Below are positions 45,626 through 54,738 of a DNA stretch of 64,000 bases, piece after piece. This DNA is from a bacterium (GTDB lineage Bacteria > Myxococcota_A > UBA9160 > UBA4427). The notes beneath the pieces were generated by a model that saw nothing but the letters and a program-made list of their open reading frames with translations, had not been told where the DNA came from and ran no database searches. The translations under genes and the position numbers were made by a program. The first letter of the stretch is position 1. Every line of letters begins with the position of its first letter. The stretch is from assembly GCA_024742285.1 (NCBI GenBank), contig JANSYR010000015.1:1-64000 (forward strand), given 5' to 3'.

Positions 45626-47035
45626 ATGATCGGAATCACTTCCTACGGGGCCTACGTCCCGCGCACGCGCCTGCCCTTCGCCGTGATCGGCGGACGCCCT
45701 CCGAAGGAAGGCGGCCCCGAGCGCTCGGTCGCGTGGAACGACGAAGATGCGATCACGCAGGGCGTGACGGCAGCGATCCACTGCCTCGAGGGCCTCGACC
45801 GCAGCCAGGTCGACCTGCTGCTCTTCGCCTCGACGACCCTGCCCTTCCAGGAGAAGCAGGCCGCGGCGCTCGTCGCCCGCGTCCTCGATCTCGGGCGCGA
45901 CGTGCAGACCGCCGACCATGCGGGCTCGACCCGCGCCGGGACCGCCGCCCTTCGCGCAGCGACCGACGCAGTCAAGGCGGGCTCCGCGCGGTGCGCCCTC
46001 GTGATCGCGAGCGACGCCCGGATGGCCGCCCCGAAGAGCGGGATGGAAGCCAACTTCGGCGACGGCGCCGCCGCCTTCCTGATCACCGACGGCGATGCGA
46101 TCGCCAGCGTCGACGACTTCCACGCCGTGACCGACGAAGTGACCGACGTCTGGCGTCCTGCCGGCCACGAATTCGTCCACACCTGGGAGGACCGCTTCGT
46201 CATCCAGGAGTCCTACACGCCGAACATGGCCGCAGCCCTCTCGGGCTTCTTCGAGAAGACGGGGACCGGGATCGGCGACTACGACCGGGTCGCCTTCTAC
46301 GGACCCGACGCGCGCTCCCACGGCGGCGCGCTCAAGGCCGCCGGCGTCACCGGCGACGCGATCCAGTCCCCGCTCTTCGGGCGGCTGGGCAACGCCGGCG
46401 CCGCGTTCGCGCCACTCCAGCTGATCGCGGCCCTCGAAGCCGCCACGCCCGGGCAGAAGATCCTGCTCGCCAACTTCGGCAACGGTGCCGACGTGACGTC
46501 CTTCTCGACCACGGACCAGATCGAGAAGCTCGCTCCGCGCCGCGGCGTCGAGTGGAACCTCGCCCGCCGCCGGGTGGTCACGAGCTATGACGACTACGTG
46601 AAGGCCAAGGGGCTCGCGGCGACCGAGTGGGACGCGGGCACCAATCCGGGTCTGTCCGCCACGATCCTCTTCCGGGAGCGCGACGACGACCTTTCCCTCC
46701 TGGGCCAGCAATGCAACGCCTGCGGCGCCATCCAGTTCCCGGCCCAGCGGATCTGCGAGTCCTGCTTCGCCAAGGACGACTACTCGAAGGTCCGGCTCTC
46801 CGACCGGACCGGCAAGGTCGTGACCTACACCTTCGACTTCTTCTTCCCCACGCCGAACCCGCCGACGGTCGTGACCGTGACCGACGTCGACGGCGCGCGG
46901 ATCCACCTCCAGGTGGTCGAGATCGCGCCCGAGGACATGAAGATCGGCCAGGAGGTCGAGTTCGTGTTCCGGCGGATCCACGAGTCCGGCGGTCGCCCCA
47001 ACTACTACTGGAAGGGCATCCCGAAGCCCGAGTAG
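45626..47035 (+). CDS. HMG-CoA-synthase-like/DUF35 fusion protein
   Basis: A 469-residue fusion. Residues about 1-340 have a ketoacyl-synthase/HMG-CoA-synthase fold (GITSYGAYVPRTRLPF, FASTTLPFQEKQ, ANFGDGAAAFLIT). At the catalytic Cys position the sequence reads HAGSTRAGT, giving Thr102 instead of Cys. Residues about 355-469 are a DUF35 zinc ribbon (CNACG, CESC) plus OB-fold. In archaea HMG-CoA synthase, DUF35 and thiolase form one complex; DUF35 also supports Ltp2 aldolase in sterol catabolism. CGGAG precedes the ATG. The thiolase gene follows, so a scaffold for that enzyme is likely. Confidence 0.87.
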   Translation: MIGITSYGAYVPRTRLPFAVIGGRPPKEGGPERSVAWNDEDAITQGVTAAIHCLEGLDRSQVDLLLFASTTLPFQEKQAAALVARVLDLGRDVQTADHAGSTRAGTAALRAATDAVKAGSARCALVIASDARMAAPKSGMEANFGDGAAAFLITDGDAIASVDDFHAVTDEVTDVWRPAGHEFVHTWEDRFVIQESYTPNMAAALSGFFEKTGTGIGDYDRVAFYGPDARSHGGALKAAGVTGDAIQSPLFGRLGNAGAAFAPLQLIAALEAATPGQKILLANFGNGADVTSFSTTDQIEKLAPRRGVEWNLARRRVVTSYDDYVKAKGLAATEWDAGTNPGLSATILFRERDDDLSLLGQQCNACGAIQFPAQRICESCFAKDDYSKVRLSDRTGKVVTYTFDFFFPTPNPPTVVTVTDVDGARIHLQVVEIAPEDMKIGQEVEFVFRRIHESGGRPNYYWKGIPKPE

Positions 47036-47100
47036 GCCGCCGTCGGCCCTCCCCACCCTCTCTTCATCCGGGTCACGCACCCGTACCAAGGAAACGAGTC

Positions 47101-48267
47101 ATGGCGAACAAGGAATCGATCCGCGACAAGGTCTCGATCGTCGGCGTCGGCTGCTGCCAGTTCGGCGAGAACTGGGACCAGTCCCCGTCGGACATGATCG
47201 TCGACGCGGCCTACGAGGCCTATGCCGACGCGGGGATCGAGAAGCCCCAGGAGCAGATCGACGCCGTCTTCACCGGCTCGATCTACTCGAACAAGGGCCC
47301 GCACGAGTGCGGGGACGCCCTCAAGCTCTTCAACAAGCCGATCAGCTTCGCGACGAACTACTGCGCGACGGGCACCGACCTCGTGCGACTCGGTGTCATG
47401 TCGATCGCCGCCGGCCTCTACGACACCGTGCTGGTCGTCGGCTACGACAAGCCGAAGGATCGCGGCGTCTCGGGCCCGTCCGTCGTCGTCGACCGGGTCC
47501 GCGACCTGCCCCAGACGCCCGCGGGCTGGTTCTCCCTCGCTGCCGCGACCTACTTCGACAAGTTCGGCGCGAGCCGCGAGGACCTCGCCAAGATCGCGAT
47601 CAAGAACCACGCGAACGGCTGCCTCGCCCCGAAGAGCTTCCTCAAGCGGCAGATCACGGAGGAGGACTACTTCAAGGCCCGGATCATCTCCTGGCCCTTC
47701 GGCCTCTACGACTCCGCCGCCCAGACCGACGGCGCCGCGGCCTGCGTCCTCACGCGAAGCGATCTCGCGAGCTCCTTCTCGAGCGACCCGATCCTCGTGA
47801 AGGGCGTCACGGTTCGGGCGGGACCGAACCCGCAGAAGGACCCGGGCAACGACTTCCTCTCCTGGAAGCCCACCGCCTGGGCCCGCGACGACGTCTACGA
47901 GATGGCCGGGATCACCGACCCGAGGGGCGAGATCGGCGTCGCCCAGGTCCACGACTGCTTCTCCCTGACGGAGCTACTGACCTACGAAGACCTTGGCTTC
48001 TGCGAGAAGGGATCGGCGAAGGAGCACATCGCCGACGGAGCCTTCGAGCTCGGCGGCGACCTGCCGGTCAACACCGACGGCGGCCTCAAGACCTTCGGCC
48101 ATCCGACCGGCGCCACCGGCGTCCGTATGGTCTACGAGAACGTGCTGCAGCTGCGCGGCCAGGCCGGCGATCGCCAGGTCGCGGGAGTCGATGGCAAGTT
48201 CGCCGTCTCCCACAACATCGGCGGTCACCCGACGGCCTGCGGCATCGCCGTCCTCGGTCGCCAGTAG
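47101..48267 (+). CDS. SCP2/archaeal-type thiolase
   Basis: A 388-residue thiolase-fold enzyme: VSIVGVGCCQFGENWDQSP, the catalytic-Cys region NYCATGTDLVRLG, AQTDGAAACVLT, VHDCFSLTELL, GGLKTFGHPTGATG and NIGGHPTACG. The HDCF and HPTGATG motifs place it with sterol-carrier-type thiolases and archaeal acetoacetyl-CoA thiolases that need a DUF35 partner. The preceding gene supplies that partner. The reaction could be thiolysis or retro-aldol chain cleavage; sequence alone does not decide. AAGGAAACGAG precedes the ATG. Confidence 0.9.
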   Translation: MANKESIRDKVSIVGVGCCQFGENWDQSPSDMIVDAAYEAYADAGIEKPQEQIDAVFTGSIYSNKGPHECGDALKLFNKPISFATNYCATGTDLVRLGVMSIAAGLYDTVLVVGYDKPKDRGVSGPSVVVDRVRDLPQTPAGWFSLAAATYFDKFGASREDLAKIAIKNHANGCLAPKSFLKRQITEEDYFKARIISWPFGLYDSAAQTDGAAACVLTRSDLASSFSSDPILVKGVTVRAGPNPQKDPGNDFLSWKPTAWARDDVYEMAGITDPRGEIGVAQVHDCFSLTELLTYEDLGFCEKGSAKEHIADGAFELGGDLPVNTDGGLKTFGHPTGATGVRMVYENVLQLRGQAGDRQVAGVDGKFAVSHNIGGHPTACGIAVLGRQ

Positions 48268-48339
48268 TCGCCTACCCGCCCACTCGCCCACCTCCACCCG
48301 ATCCCGACGCGAACGACGAGCACGAGGAGAACACCCGCC

Positions 48340-49938
48340 ATGGCCGATCTGCCGACCGACCAGGTCCAGTGGGACACGATGACCATCCCGTCCACCCTCG
48401 CCCGCGCGGCGCGGATGTGGCCGGACGTGTCCGCCCTCGAGGACGATGGAAAGACCTTCACCTTCACGGAGCTCGAAGCCGCGGCGCAGGAAGCCTGTCG
48501 CGCCTTCATCGCCTCCGGTGTCGAGCGTGGCGACCGCGTCGCCATCTGGGCCCCGAACGGCTGGCGCTGGGAGATCGCCGCGCTCGGCCTGCAGAGTGCG
48601 GGCGCCGTGCTCGTCACCCTGAACACCCGCTTCAAGGCGAGCGAGGCGGCGTACGTGCTCGAGAAGAGTGGCGCCAAGCTGCTCTTCACGGTGGGCGACT
48701 TCCTCGGGATGAACTACGCCGACGCGATCGCCTCCCAGGACCTGCCCGACCTCGAAGGCACGATCCTGATCGAAGGCGAGAGCAGCCACGCCGCTCCCTG
48801 GGAAGACTTCCTCGCTCGAGGCGTCTCCGTCGAACCGGGCGCAGCCCGCGAGCGCGCGGATTCCGTCGAGCCGGACGACCTCTCGGACTTCATCTTCACG
48901 TCGGGTACGACCGGCAACCCCAAGGCCGTGACGACCGCCCACGGCCAGAACCTGAAGGTGTTCGACGTCTGGGGCCGCTCGGTCGGTCTCTCCCCGGGCG
49001 ACCGGTACCTGATCGTGATGCCCTTCTTCCATTCGTTCGGCTACAAGAGCGGATGGCTCGCCTGCATCATCCATGGCGCCACCGCGATGCCGGAAGCCGT
49101 CTTCGACGTCGAGCCCGCCCTCGCACGCATCGAGCGCGACAAGGTCACGGTCATGCCGGGCACGCCTACGATCTATCAGTCCCTGCTGACCTTCCCCGAT
49201 CGGGACAAGTACGACACCTCCTCGCTCCGTCTGGCCGTCACCGGCGGCGCCGCCGTCCCCGTCGAGCTCGTCCGGCAGATGCGGAGCGAGCTCGGCTTCC
49301 GCGAAGTGATCACCGCGTACGGGCTGACCGAGAGCTCGGGAACGGTGACCGCCTGCCGGCTCGGCGACGACGACGAGACGATCGCCACCACCTGCGGTCG
49401 ACCGATCCCCGACACCGAGACGAAGATCGTCGACCCGGATGGCAAGGAGGTCCCCGCCGGCGAGCCCGGTGAGATCTGGACGCGGGGCTACCACGTCATG
49501 AAGGGCTACTGGAACGATCCCGCCGAGACGGCGAAGGCGATCGACGCCGACGGCTGGCTCCACACCGGCGACATCGGCGTCATGGACGAGCGCGGCTACC
49601 TCCGGATCACCGACCGGATCAAGGACATGTTCATCATGGGCGGGTTCAACGTCTACCCGGCCGAGGTCGAGAACCTGCTGTTCCAGCACGAGGGAATCGC
49701 CGCCGCGGCGGTGATCGGCGTCCCCGACGACCGCATGGGCGAGGTCGGCATGGCCTTCGTCGTTCCGACGCCGGGCACGACCCTAGACGCCGAGGCGCTG
49801 GTGGCCTGGAGCCGCGACAACATGGCCAACTACAAGGTCCCGCGCTTCTTCGAGGTCGTCGACGAGCTGCCGGCGAACGCCTCCGGCAAGGTGCTCAAGA
49901 ACGATCTTCGAGATCGTGCGAAGGCGATCCTCGCCTAG
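48340..49938 (+). CDS. fadD3: Acyl-CoA ligase, FadD3-like (HIP-CoA synthetase candidate)
   Basis: A 532-residue ANL ligase. General motifs: FIFTSGTTGNPKAV, TAYGLTESSG, GWLHTGDIG, ITDRIKDMFIMGGFNVYPAEVE, and ANASGKVLKNDL. Several stretches match mycobacterial FadD3 as I remember it: RVAIWAPNGWRWEIA, VTLNTRFKASEA, MPFFHSFGYKSGWLACI and TIYQSLLTFPDR. FadD3 activates HIP, the C/D-ring propanoate left after steroid A/B-ring removal. It is last in the dehydrogenase/thiolase operon. With FadE30-like and IpdF-like genes in the same window this supports steroid-ring catabolism. Confidence 0.82.
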   Translation: MADLPTDQVQWDTMTIPSTLARAARMWPDVSALEDDGKTFTFTELEAAAQEACRAFIASGVERGDRVAIWAPNGWRWEIAALGLQSAGAVLVTLNTRFKASEAAYVLEKSGAKLLFTVGDFLGMNYADAIASQDLPDLEGTILIEGESSHAAPWEDFLARGVSVEPGAARERADSVEPDDLSDFIFTSGTTGNPKAVTTAHGQNLKVFDVWGRSVGLSPGDRYLIVMPFFHSFGYKSGWLACIIHGATAMPEAVFDVEPALARIERDKVTVMPGTPTIYQSLLTFPDRDKYDTSSLRLAVTGGAAVPVELVRQMRSELGFREVITAYGLTESSGTVTACRLGDDDETIATTCGRPIPDTETKIVDPDGKEVPAGEPGEIWTRGYHVMKGYWNDPAETAKAIDADGWLHTGDIGVMDERGYLRITDRIKDMFIMGGFNVYPAEVENLLFQHEGIAAAAVIGVPDDRMGEVGMAFVVPTPGTTLDAEALVAWSRDNMANYKVPRFFEVVDELPANASGKVLKNDLRDRAKAILA

Positions 49939-49968
49939 CGCGACCTCGCGGGTGCAGGCGAGCCCGAC

Positions 49969-51975
49969 CTACTCGGGAAGCGCGAACGCGATGATCGCGT
50001 CGCCCATGTCGCCGAGCGGATTGCCGCCCGCCGCCATCACGACGAACTGACGGCCATCCTTGCCGAGCCGGTAGGACATGGGGACCGCGTGCCCGGCGAA
50101 GGGCATGCGGTGGCTCCAGAGCTCGTCGCCCGTCTCCACGTCGAAGGCCCGCATGAACTTGTCCGAGGCCGCGCCCGTGAAGTAGAGGCCGCTGTCGGTC
50201 GAGATCCCGCCCCCGAAGGCCGGCGCGCCGTAGCGATCGCCGTAGAGCCACCAGACCGGCCACGGAGCGACCTCACGCATCGTCCCGAGCGGACGGTTCC
50301 AGAGCACCTCGCCACTCTTCAGATCGACGGCCGTGAGGCTCGCCCAGGGCGGCGGATTGCAGGGGGCACCGAAGGGCGAAGCCAGCATGTAGCGATGCAC
50401 CGCATAGGGCGTGCCCTTCATGGCGTAGAACTCGTTCGGATAGACGAAGCTCGACTCGTCCAGCAGATCCGCCTCGGCGCGCGGGATCATGAAGTTGACG
50501 ATCGCCAGGTGGATCTGGCTCACGATCATGACGCCCGTGGAGGGGTTGATCGCCACACCGCCCCAGTTCATGCCGCCCGTGGTGTGGGGGTACTGGATCG
50601 ACCCTTCGATCGTCGGCGGCGTGTAGATCCCGTCGTAGCGGTACTTCTCGATCTCGCTCCGGCACATCGCCCGGTCGAGCGGCGTGAAGCCGAAGGCATC
50701 GTCGGGCGAGAGGTCGAGGGGATGGAGCGGCGCTGGATGGGTCGGGAAGGGCTGGGTCGCGGACAGCGTCTCCTCCGGCACGCCCCCCTGCGGCACCCGC
50801 CGCTCCTCCACCGGATAGAGCGGCTCCCCCGTCTCGCGGTCGAGCAGGTACACGTGCCCCATCTTCGTCGTCTGGAGCAGACCGGGCCGCCCATCGCCCA
50901 CGCCATCGACCTGGAAGAGCGTGGGCGGACTCGGCGTGTCGAAGTCCCAGACGTCGTTGTGGACGTACTGGTAGTTCCACACGACCTCGCCGGTCTCCGC
51001 GTCGAGGGCGACGGTCGAGCTGCCGTAGTGGTCGAGCCCGTTTCGCATGCCGCCGAAGAGATCCGGGGACGGGTTCCCGGTCGGAACGTAGATCAGGCCC
51101 CGCTCGGCATCGCCGGTCATGATCGACCAGATGTTCGGCGTCCCGCTCGTGAAGCGGCGTCCGGTCTCGGGGTCCGGCTCCGTCGGGTAGCCGGGCGGCA
51201 CGGGATCCCACGCCCACTCGAGCTCGCCGGTCCGCGCATCGAACGCGCGCACCACCCCGCCCGGGGCGTCGACCCGGACGTTGTCCGCCACGAGCGCCCC
51301 GATCACGACGCGATCCCGGATCACCTGCGGCGGCGACGTCGGGTGGTACTCCCAGGGCGGCGCGTCCCCGATTCCTTCGCGGAGCGCCACGCGCCCGTTC
51401 TCGCCGAATCCTTCACAGGGCTTGCCCGTGTCCGCGTCGAGGGCGTGGAGCTCGGAGTCGGCGGTCCCGTAGAAGATCCGCTTCTTGCACACGGTCCCGG
51501 GGGCGACGTCCGTGTCCTCCCAGTAGGAGACGCCCCGACAGATGAGCGGGTACGGCCCTTCCCCGTGACGCTCCTCGAACTCGGGGTCGAACTGCCAGAC
51601 TTCTTCGCCGGTCTCCGGGTCGAGCGCGAAGACCCGCATGAAGGGCGTGCAGTAGTAGAGGAGATCGTTCACGACGAGCGGCGTCGTCTGGAGCGCCGTG
51701 ACCTTCGAGTAGCCGGAGGCGTCGAAGAAGTCGCCGCTGCGATGCATCCAGGCGACCTCGAGCTCGCCGACGTTCTCCTTCGTGATCTGCGTGAGCCGCG
51801 AGTGGTGGTCGGCACCACGGGTCCCGCCCCAGTGCCGCCACTCGGCGACCGGCCCCGACGTGTCGAGCTCGTTCTCTCCACCACAGGCGATCAGCCCGGC
51901 CACGGAAAGCGCGCTCGCGAGGAGCAGAAGAAGACGGACACGCGAGCGATGGTTGCGCGGCATCGGAATGGACAA
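49969..51975 (-). CDS. PQQ-dependent dehydrogenase, lipoprotein
   Basis: A 668-residue quinoprotein of the membrane glucose dehydrogenase-like group. A TTG start at 51975 is chosen because GGAG sits 8 bp upstream; the ATG 12 bp later has none in range. The signal peptide ends in lipobox GLIAC. Repeated propeller motifs include FALDPETGEEVWQFDP, VYLLDRETGEPLY, FDVETGDELWSHR and DHYGSSTVALDAETGEVVW. No N-terminal five-helix domain, so the enzyme is anchored by lipid in the periplasm. It probably oxidises an alcohol or sugar with quinone or cytochrome as acceptor. Confidence 0.9.
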   Translation of the reverse strand: MSIPMPRNHRSRVRLLLLLASALSVAGLIACGGENELDTSGPVAEWRHWGGTRGADHHSRLTQITKENVGELEVAWMHRSGDFFDASGYSKVTALQTTPLVVNDLLYYCTPFMRVFALDPETGEEVWQFDPEFEERHGEGPYPLICRGVSYWEDTDVAPGTVCKKRIFYGTADSELHALDADTGKPCEGFGENGRVALREGIGDAPPWEYHPTSPPQVIRDRVVIGALVADNVRVDAPGGVVRAFDARTGELEWAWDPVPPGYPTEPDPETGRRFTSGTPNIWSIMTGDAERGLIYVPTGNPSPDLFGGMRNGLDHYGSSTVALDAETGEVVWNYQYVHNDVWDFDTPSPPTLFQVDGVGDGRPGLLQTTKMGHVYLLDRETGEPLYPVEERRVPQGGVPEETLSATQPFPTHPAPLHPLDLSPDDAFGFTPLDRAMCRSEIEKYRYDGIYTPPTIEGSIQYPHTTGGMNWGGVAINPSTGVMIVSQIHLAIVNFMIPRAEADLLDESSFVYPNEFYAMKGTPYAVHRYMLASPFGAPCNPPPWASLTAVDLKSGEVLWNRPLGTMREVAPWPVWWLYGDRYGAPAFGGGISTDSGLYFTGAASDKFMRAFDVETGDELWSHRMPFAGHAVPMSYRLGKDGRQFVVMAAGGNPLGDMGDAIIAFALPE

Positions 51976-52113
51976 GACTCGAACTCCCTCCCAAAGGTCG
52001 CGATCGACGATACCGCCCCCCTTGTGAGGGCACACCCCGCCGTGGGAGAATCCGAAGCGCGCGCACGGAGGCTCCGGCGCGAGAGAATCCGCCACGAATC
52101 CACGGAGCGCCCC

Positions 52114-52779
52114 ATGAGCGAATCGCCTTCGCCGCCTCTCTCCGAGGCCGGCTTCGACCTCGAAACCGTCGATCGTCTGCTCTCGACCACCCGCGCGGTC
52201 CGACGCCGACTCGACTTCGACCGACCGGTCCCGCGAGCCGTCCTCCTCGACTGCATCCGCCTCTCCCAGCAGGCCCCGACCGGCACCAACGCGCAACACT
52301 GGCGCTGGATCGTCGTCGACGAGCCCGGGAAGAAGAAGGCCCTCGGCGAGATCTACGCCCGCGGCCTGCCGCTCCTCGACGAGTCCGCGAAGACGGCGAA
52401 CGACGCGCAGACCGCCGACGTCTACCGCCACGCGCGAACCCTCGCCGAGCGCATGGGCGACGTGCCGGCGCTCGTCATTCCCTGCCTCGAGGGCCGGCTC
52501 GTCGATCCCGAGTCCCTCGTGCTCGCGACGACGTACTACGGCTCGATCTATCCCGCGGTCTGGAGCTTCCAGCTCGCCCTGCGCAGCCGTGGACTCGGAT
52601 CGACGTTCACGACCATGCACCTGGCCTTCGAGGAGGACGCGCGGGCCGTGCTCGGGCTCCCGGAAGACGTGGTGCAGATGGCGCTGCTCCCGGTCGCCTA
52701 CACGCTCGGGACCGACTTCAAGCCAACCGAGCGACCGGCCCCCGAGACGATCACCCACTGGAACGGCTGGGGCGCCTGA
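52114..52779 (+). CDS. Nitroreductase-family flavoprotein
   Basis: A 221-residue nitroreductase fold: STTRAVRRRLDFDRPV (FMN phosphate-binding Arg cluster), SQQAPTGTNAQHWRW, YYGSIYPAVWSFQLALRSRG and LGLPEDVVQMALLPVAYTLG. FMN-dependent NAD(P)H reductase, substrate unknown. CGGAG precedes the ATG. It is divergent from the PQQ dehydrogenase and ends 75 bp before a crotonase gene. It may reduce a quinone or an activated alkene in the catabolic pathway. Confidence 0.9.
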   Translation: MSESPSPPLSEAGFDLETVDRLLSTTRAVRRRLDFDRPVPRAVLLDCIRLSQQAPTGTNAQHWRWIVVDEPGKKKALGEIYARGLPLLDESAKTANDAQTADVYRHARTLAERMGDVPALVIPCLEGRLVDPESLVLATTYYGSIYPAVWSFQLALRSRGLGSTFTTMHLAFEEDARAVLGLPEDVVQMALLPVAYTLGTDFKPTERPAPETITHWNGWGA

Positions 52780-52854
52780 GCGGCCCGGATGCTAGACCCT
52801 GCACCGCCTTCCGCGGTGCGGACCCCCTTCCCCCTTGCGACCAGGAACGAATTC

Positions 52855-53613
52855 ATGAGCTACGACGACATCCTCCTCGATCTCGACGACGGCATCGCCA
52901 CGATCACGATGAACCGTCCCGACAAGCTGAACGCGTACACCGCAGACATGGGAGAGGAGATCACCCAGGCCTTCCGCGCGCTCCAGCGCGACGACGCGGT
53001 CCGCGCGGTGGTGCTGACCGGCGCCGGCAAGGCCTTCTGTGCCGGGGTCGACCTCGAGCATCTGAAGGCCCACGAGGCGGGTCAGAGCAAGTCGAAGGGC
53101 GTGCGCCTCGGCGAGGAGGATTTCCTCCGCAAGCTGCCCCTCGAGATCTGCGATTTCCCGAAGCCCGTGATCGCGGCGATGAACGGCCATGCGGTCGGCG
53201 TCGGGATCACGATGGCGATGCCCTGCGACATCCGGATCGCCGCGGACGACGCGAAGATCGGCTTCGTGTTCGGCAAGCTCGGGATCCTGCCGGGCCTGGG
53301 CTCCACCCACCTGCTCCCGCAGATCGTGGGCATGGCGAAGGCCCAGGAGCTCGTGCTGACCGCGAAGAAGATCCTCGGCCCGGAGGCCGAGCAGATCGGC
53401 CTCGTGAACAGGTCGGTCCCCAAGGAGGAGGTCCTCCCGACGGCCCAGGCGATGGCCCGCGAGATGGCGGAGATCAATCCAATCGTGCTGCGCCACGCGA
53501 AGGCTGCGCTCTACTACGGCGGCGCCCACTCGATGGCCGAAGCCATGAAGAACGAGCAGAAGCAGAGCGCCGTCATGAAATCCGAACGCGAAGCGGCGAA
53601 GGTCGGGAAGTGA
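52855..53613 (+). CDS. Enoyl-CoA hydratase/isomerase (crotonase) D
   Basis: A 252-residue crotonase: GIATITMNRPDKLNAYTADM, GKAFCAGVDLEHL, NGHAVGVGITMAMPCDIRIAA, and LGILPGLGSTHLLPQIVGMA. The first Glu region is GHAVGVG and the second GILPGLG, so the canonical hydratase acids are not clearly both present. AGGAACG precedes the chosen ATG; an upstream in-frame stretch lacks family sequence. Its stop overlaps the GTG of the thioesterase (GTGA), so hydratase/isomerase and thioesterase are co-translated. Confidence 0.88.
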   Translation: MSYDDILLDLDDGIATITMNRPDKLNAYTADMGEEITQAFRALQRDDAVRAVVLTGAGKAFCAGVDLEHLKAHEAGQSKSKGVRLGEEDFLRKLPLEICDFPKPVIAAMNGHAVGVGITMAMPCDIRIAADDAKIGFVFGKLGILPGLGSTHLLPQIVGMAKAQELVLTAKKILGPEAEQIGLVNRSVPKEEVLPTAQAMAREMAEINPIVLRHAKAALYYGGAHSMAEAMKNEQKQSAVMKSEREAAKVGK

Positions 53614-54065
53614 GCGAGACCCCCACGTTCGCGAACGTCCCGGAAGCGGACCGCTGGGCGACCTACCTCGGAATCGAGGTCGTCGAGATCTCGCCGGGCC
53701 GGGTCCGCATGCGCCTCGAGACGAGCGAGAAGCACCATCAGCCGATGGGCATCCTCCACGGGGGCGTCTGGGCCTCGATCGTCGAGACCGCGGCGAGCTA
53801 CGGCGCGGGATTTCTGGCGCGCGAGAAAGGCGCCGTCGGTGTCGTCGGCGTCTCCAACCAGACCGACTTCCTGCGGAGCCACTCGGAAGGCCTGCTCGAG
53901 ATCGAAGCCGAGCCGCTCCACGCGGGCCGCCGCCAGCACGTCTGGGAGGTCCGCATCCAGCGCCCCTCCGACGACGTCCTCGTCGCCCGCGGCCAGGTCC
54001 GATTCCAGGTCCTGGACGAGCTGCCCCGCGATCGCGACAGCGCGAACGCGCCGAAACCGGTCTGA
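53610..54065 (+). CDS. PaaI-type hot-dog thioesterase
   Basis: A 151-residue hot-dog thioesterase. The GILHGGVWASIVETAAS segment is the PaaI/YbgC-II catalytic region, with HGG and a Glu in the following helix. The rest reads VGVVGVSNQTDFLRSHSEG and QHVWEVRIQRPSDDVLVARG. It hydrolyses a CoA ester, probably to relieve dead-end acyl-CoAs. Starts at GTG overlapping the crotonase stop. Confidence 0.9.
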   Translation: MSETPTFANVPEADRWATYLGIEVVEISPGRVRMRLETSEKHHQPMGILHGGVWASIVETAASYGAGFLAREKGAVGVVGVSNQTDFLRSHSEGLLEIEAEPLHAGRRQHVWEVRIQRPSDDVLVARGQVRFQVLDELPRDRDSANAPKPV

Positions 54066-54089
54066 CCCGAGCGCCGAGGTCGATGGCCC

Positions 54090-54725
54090 CTACCGATCCC
54101 CCATCGACGCGCCCTGGTCGCCCTCTTCCCAGGGCATGAACGGGATCGGCCGACCGATGGCGCCCATGAAGTCGTCCATGAACTTGTACGTGATGCCCCA
54201 CAGTACGGGCGCGCGGGGATCGTCCAGCAGCCGGATCGTGGGCATCGCCGCGGTCTGATCCATGTAGGTGAAGTCGCGCATCTCCTGACGCGCCGGGTCG
54301 TCGCTGTGGGAGAGCGGGGACCAGAAAGCCTCCCGGATCTCGTAGTTCGGCACGAGCGGCGGATCGCCCTGGATCGCATACACGTAGGCCGAGACCCGGA
54401 TCGACTCGGCGAAGCCGAGGACGTCGCTGATCCGGCCGATCGGGCGCCCGGAGGAGAGGTCGAGGGAGAGCTCCTCCAACGTCTCCCGAACCGCCGCGGC
54501 GCGTCCGTCCGCATCTCCCGGATCGATCCGGCCGCCGGGGAACGCCAGATCTCCCGACCAGGGATCGTCTTCGTGCTCGGCGCGACGGATGAAGAGCGCC
54601 TCGAGGTCGTCCTCGACTTCCCGCAGCACCAGGGCGACGGCCGCCTCCACCTTCACAGGGTTCGGATCGAACCACGGGGACGCCACCGCGAGACGAGCTT
54701 CGACTTCATCGATCGTACGCGCCAC
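54090..54725 (-). CDS. Nudix hydrolase, CoA-pyrophosphatase-like
   Basis: A 211-residue Nudix protein with FPGGRIDPGDADGRAAAVRE and ETLEELSLDL. The REx2EE core is intact, and the GGRxxxxD variant is typical of NudL/CoA diphosphatases that trim CoA or acyl-CoA. Adjacent AVALVLREVEDDLEALFIRR and DPWSGDLAFPGG fit that group. GTG start with GGAGGAGCCC upstream. It lies 13 bp after an acyl-CoA ligase in the same operon, consistent with CoA turnover. Confidence 0.85.
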   Translation of the reverse strand: MARTIDEVEARLAVASPWFDPNPVKVEAAVALVLREVEDDLEALFIRRAEHEDDPWSGDLAFPGGRIDPGDADGRAAAVRETLEELSLDLSSGRPIGRISDVLGFAESIRVSAYVYAIQGDPPLVPNYEIREAFWSPLSHSDDPARQEMRDFTYMDQTAAMPTIRLLDDPRAPVLWGITYKFMDDFMGAIGRPIPFMPWEEGDQGASMGDR

Positions 54726-54738
54726 GGGCTCCTCCGTT

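Noticed and set aside
50089-52113. Long plus-strand extension upstream of the nitroreductase
   Set aside because: It is antisense to the PQQ dehydrogenase and not family-like; the nitroreductase begins at 52114 with a good Shine-Dalgarno.
52801-52819. Hairpin GCACCGC-CTTCC-GCGGTGC after the nitroreductase as a terminator
   Set aside because: It is followed by C/T-mixed sequence without a U-run and lies just before the crotonase; it may be a leader stem, not a supported terminator.
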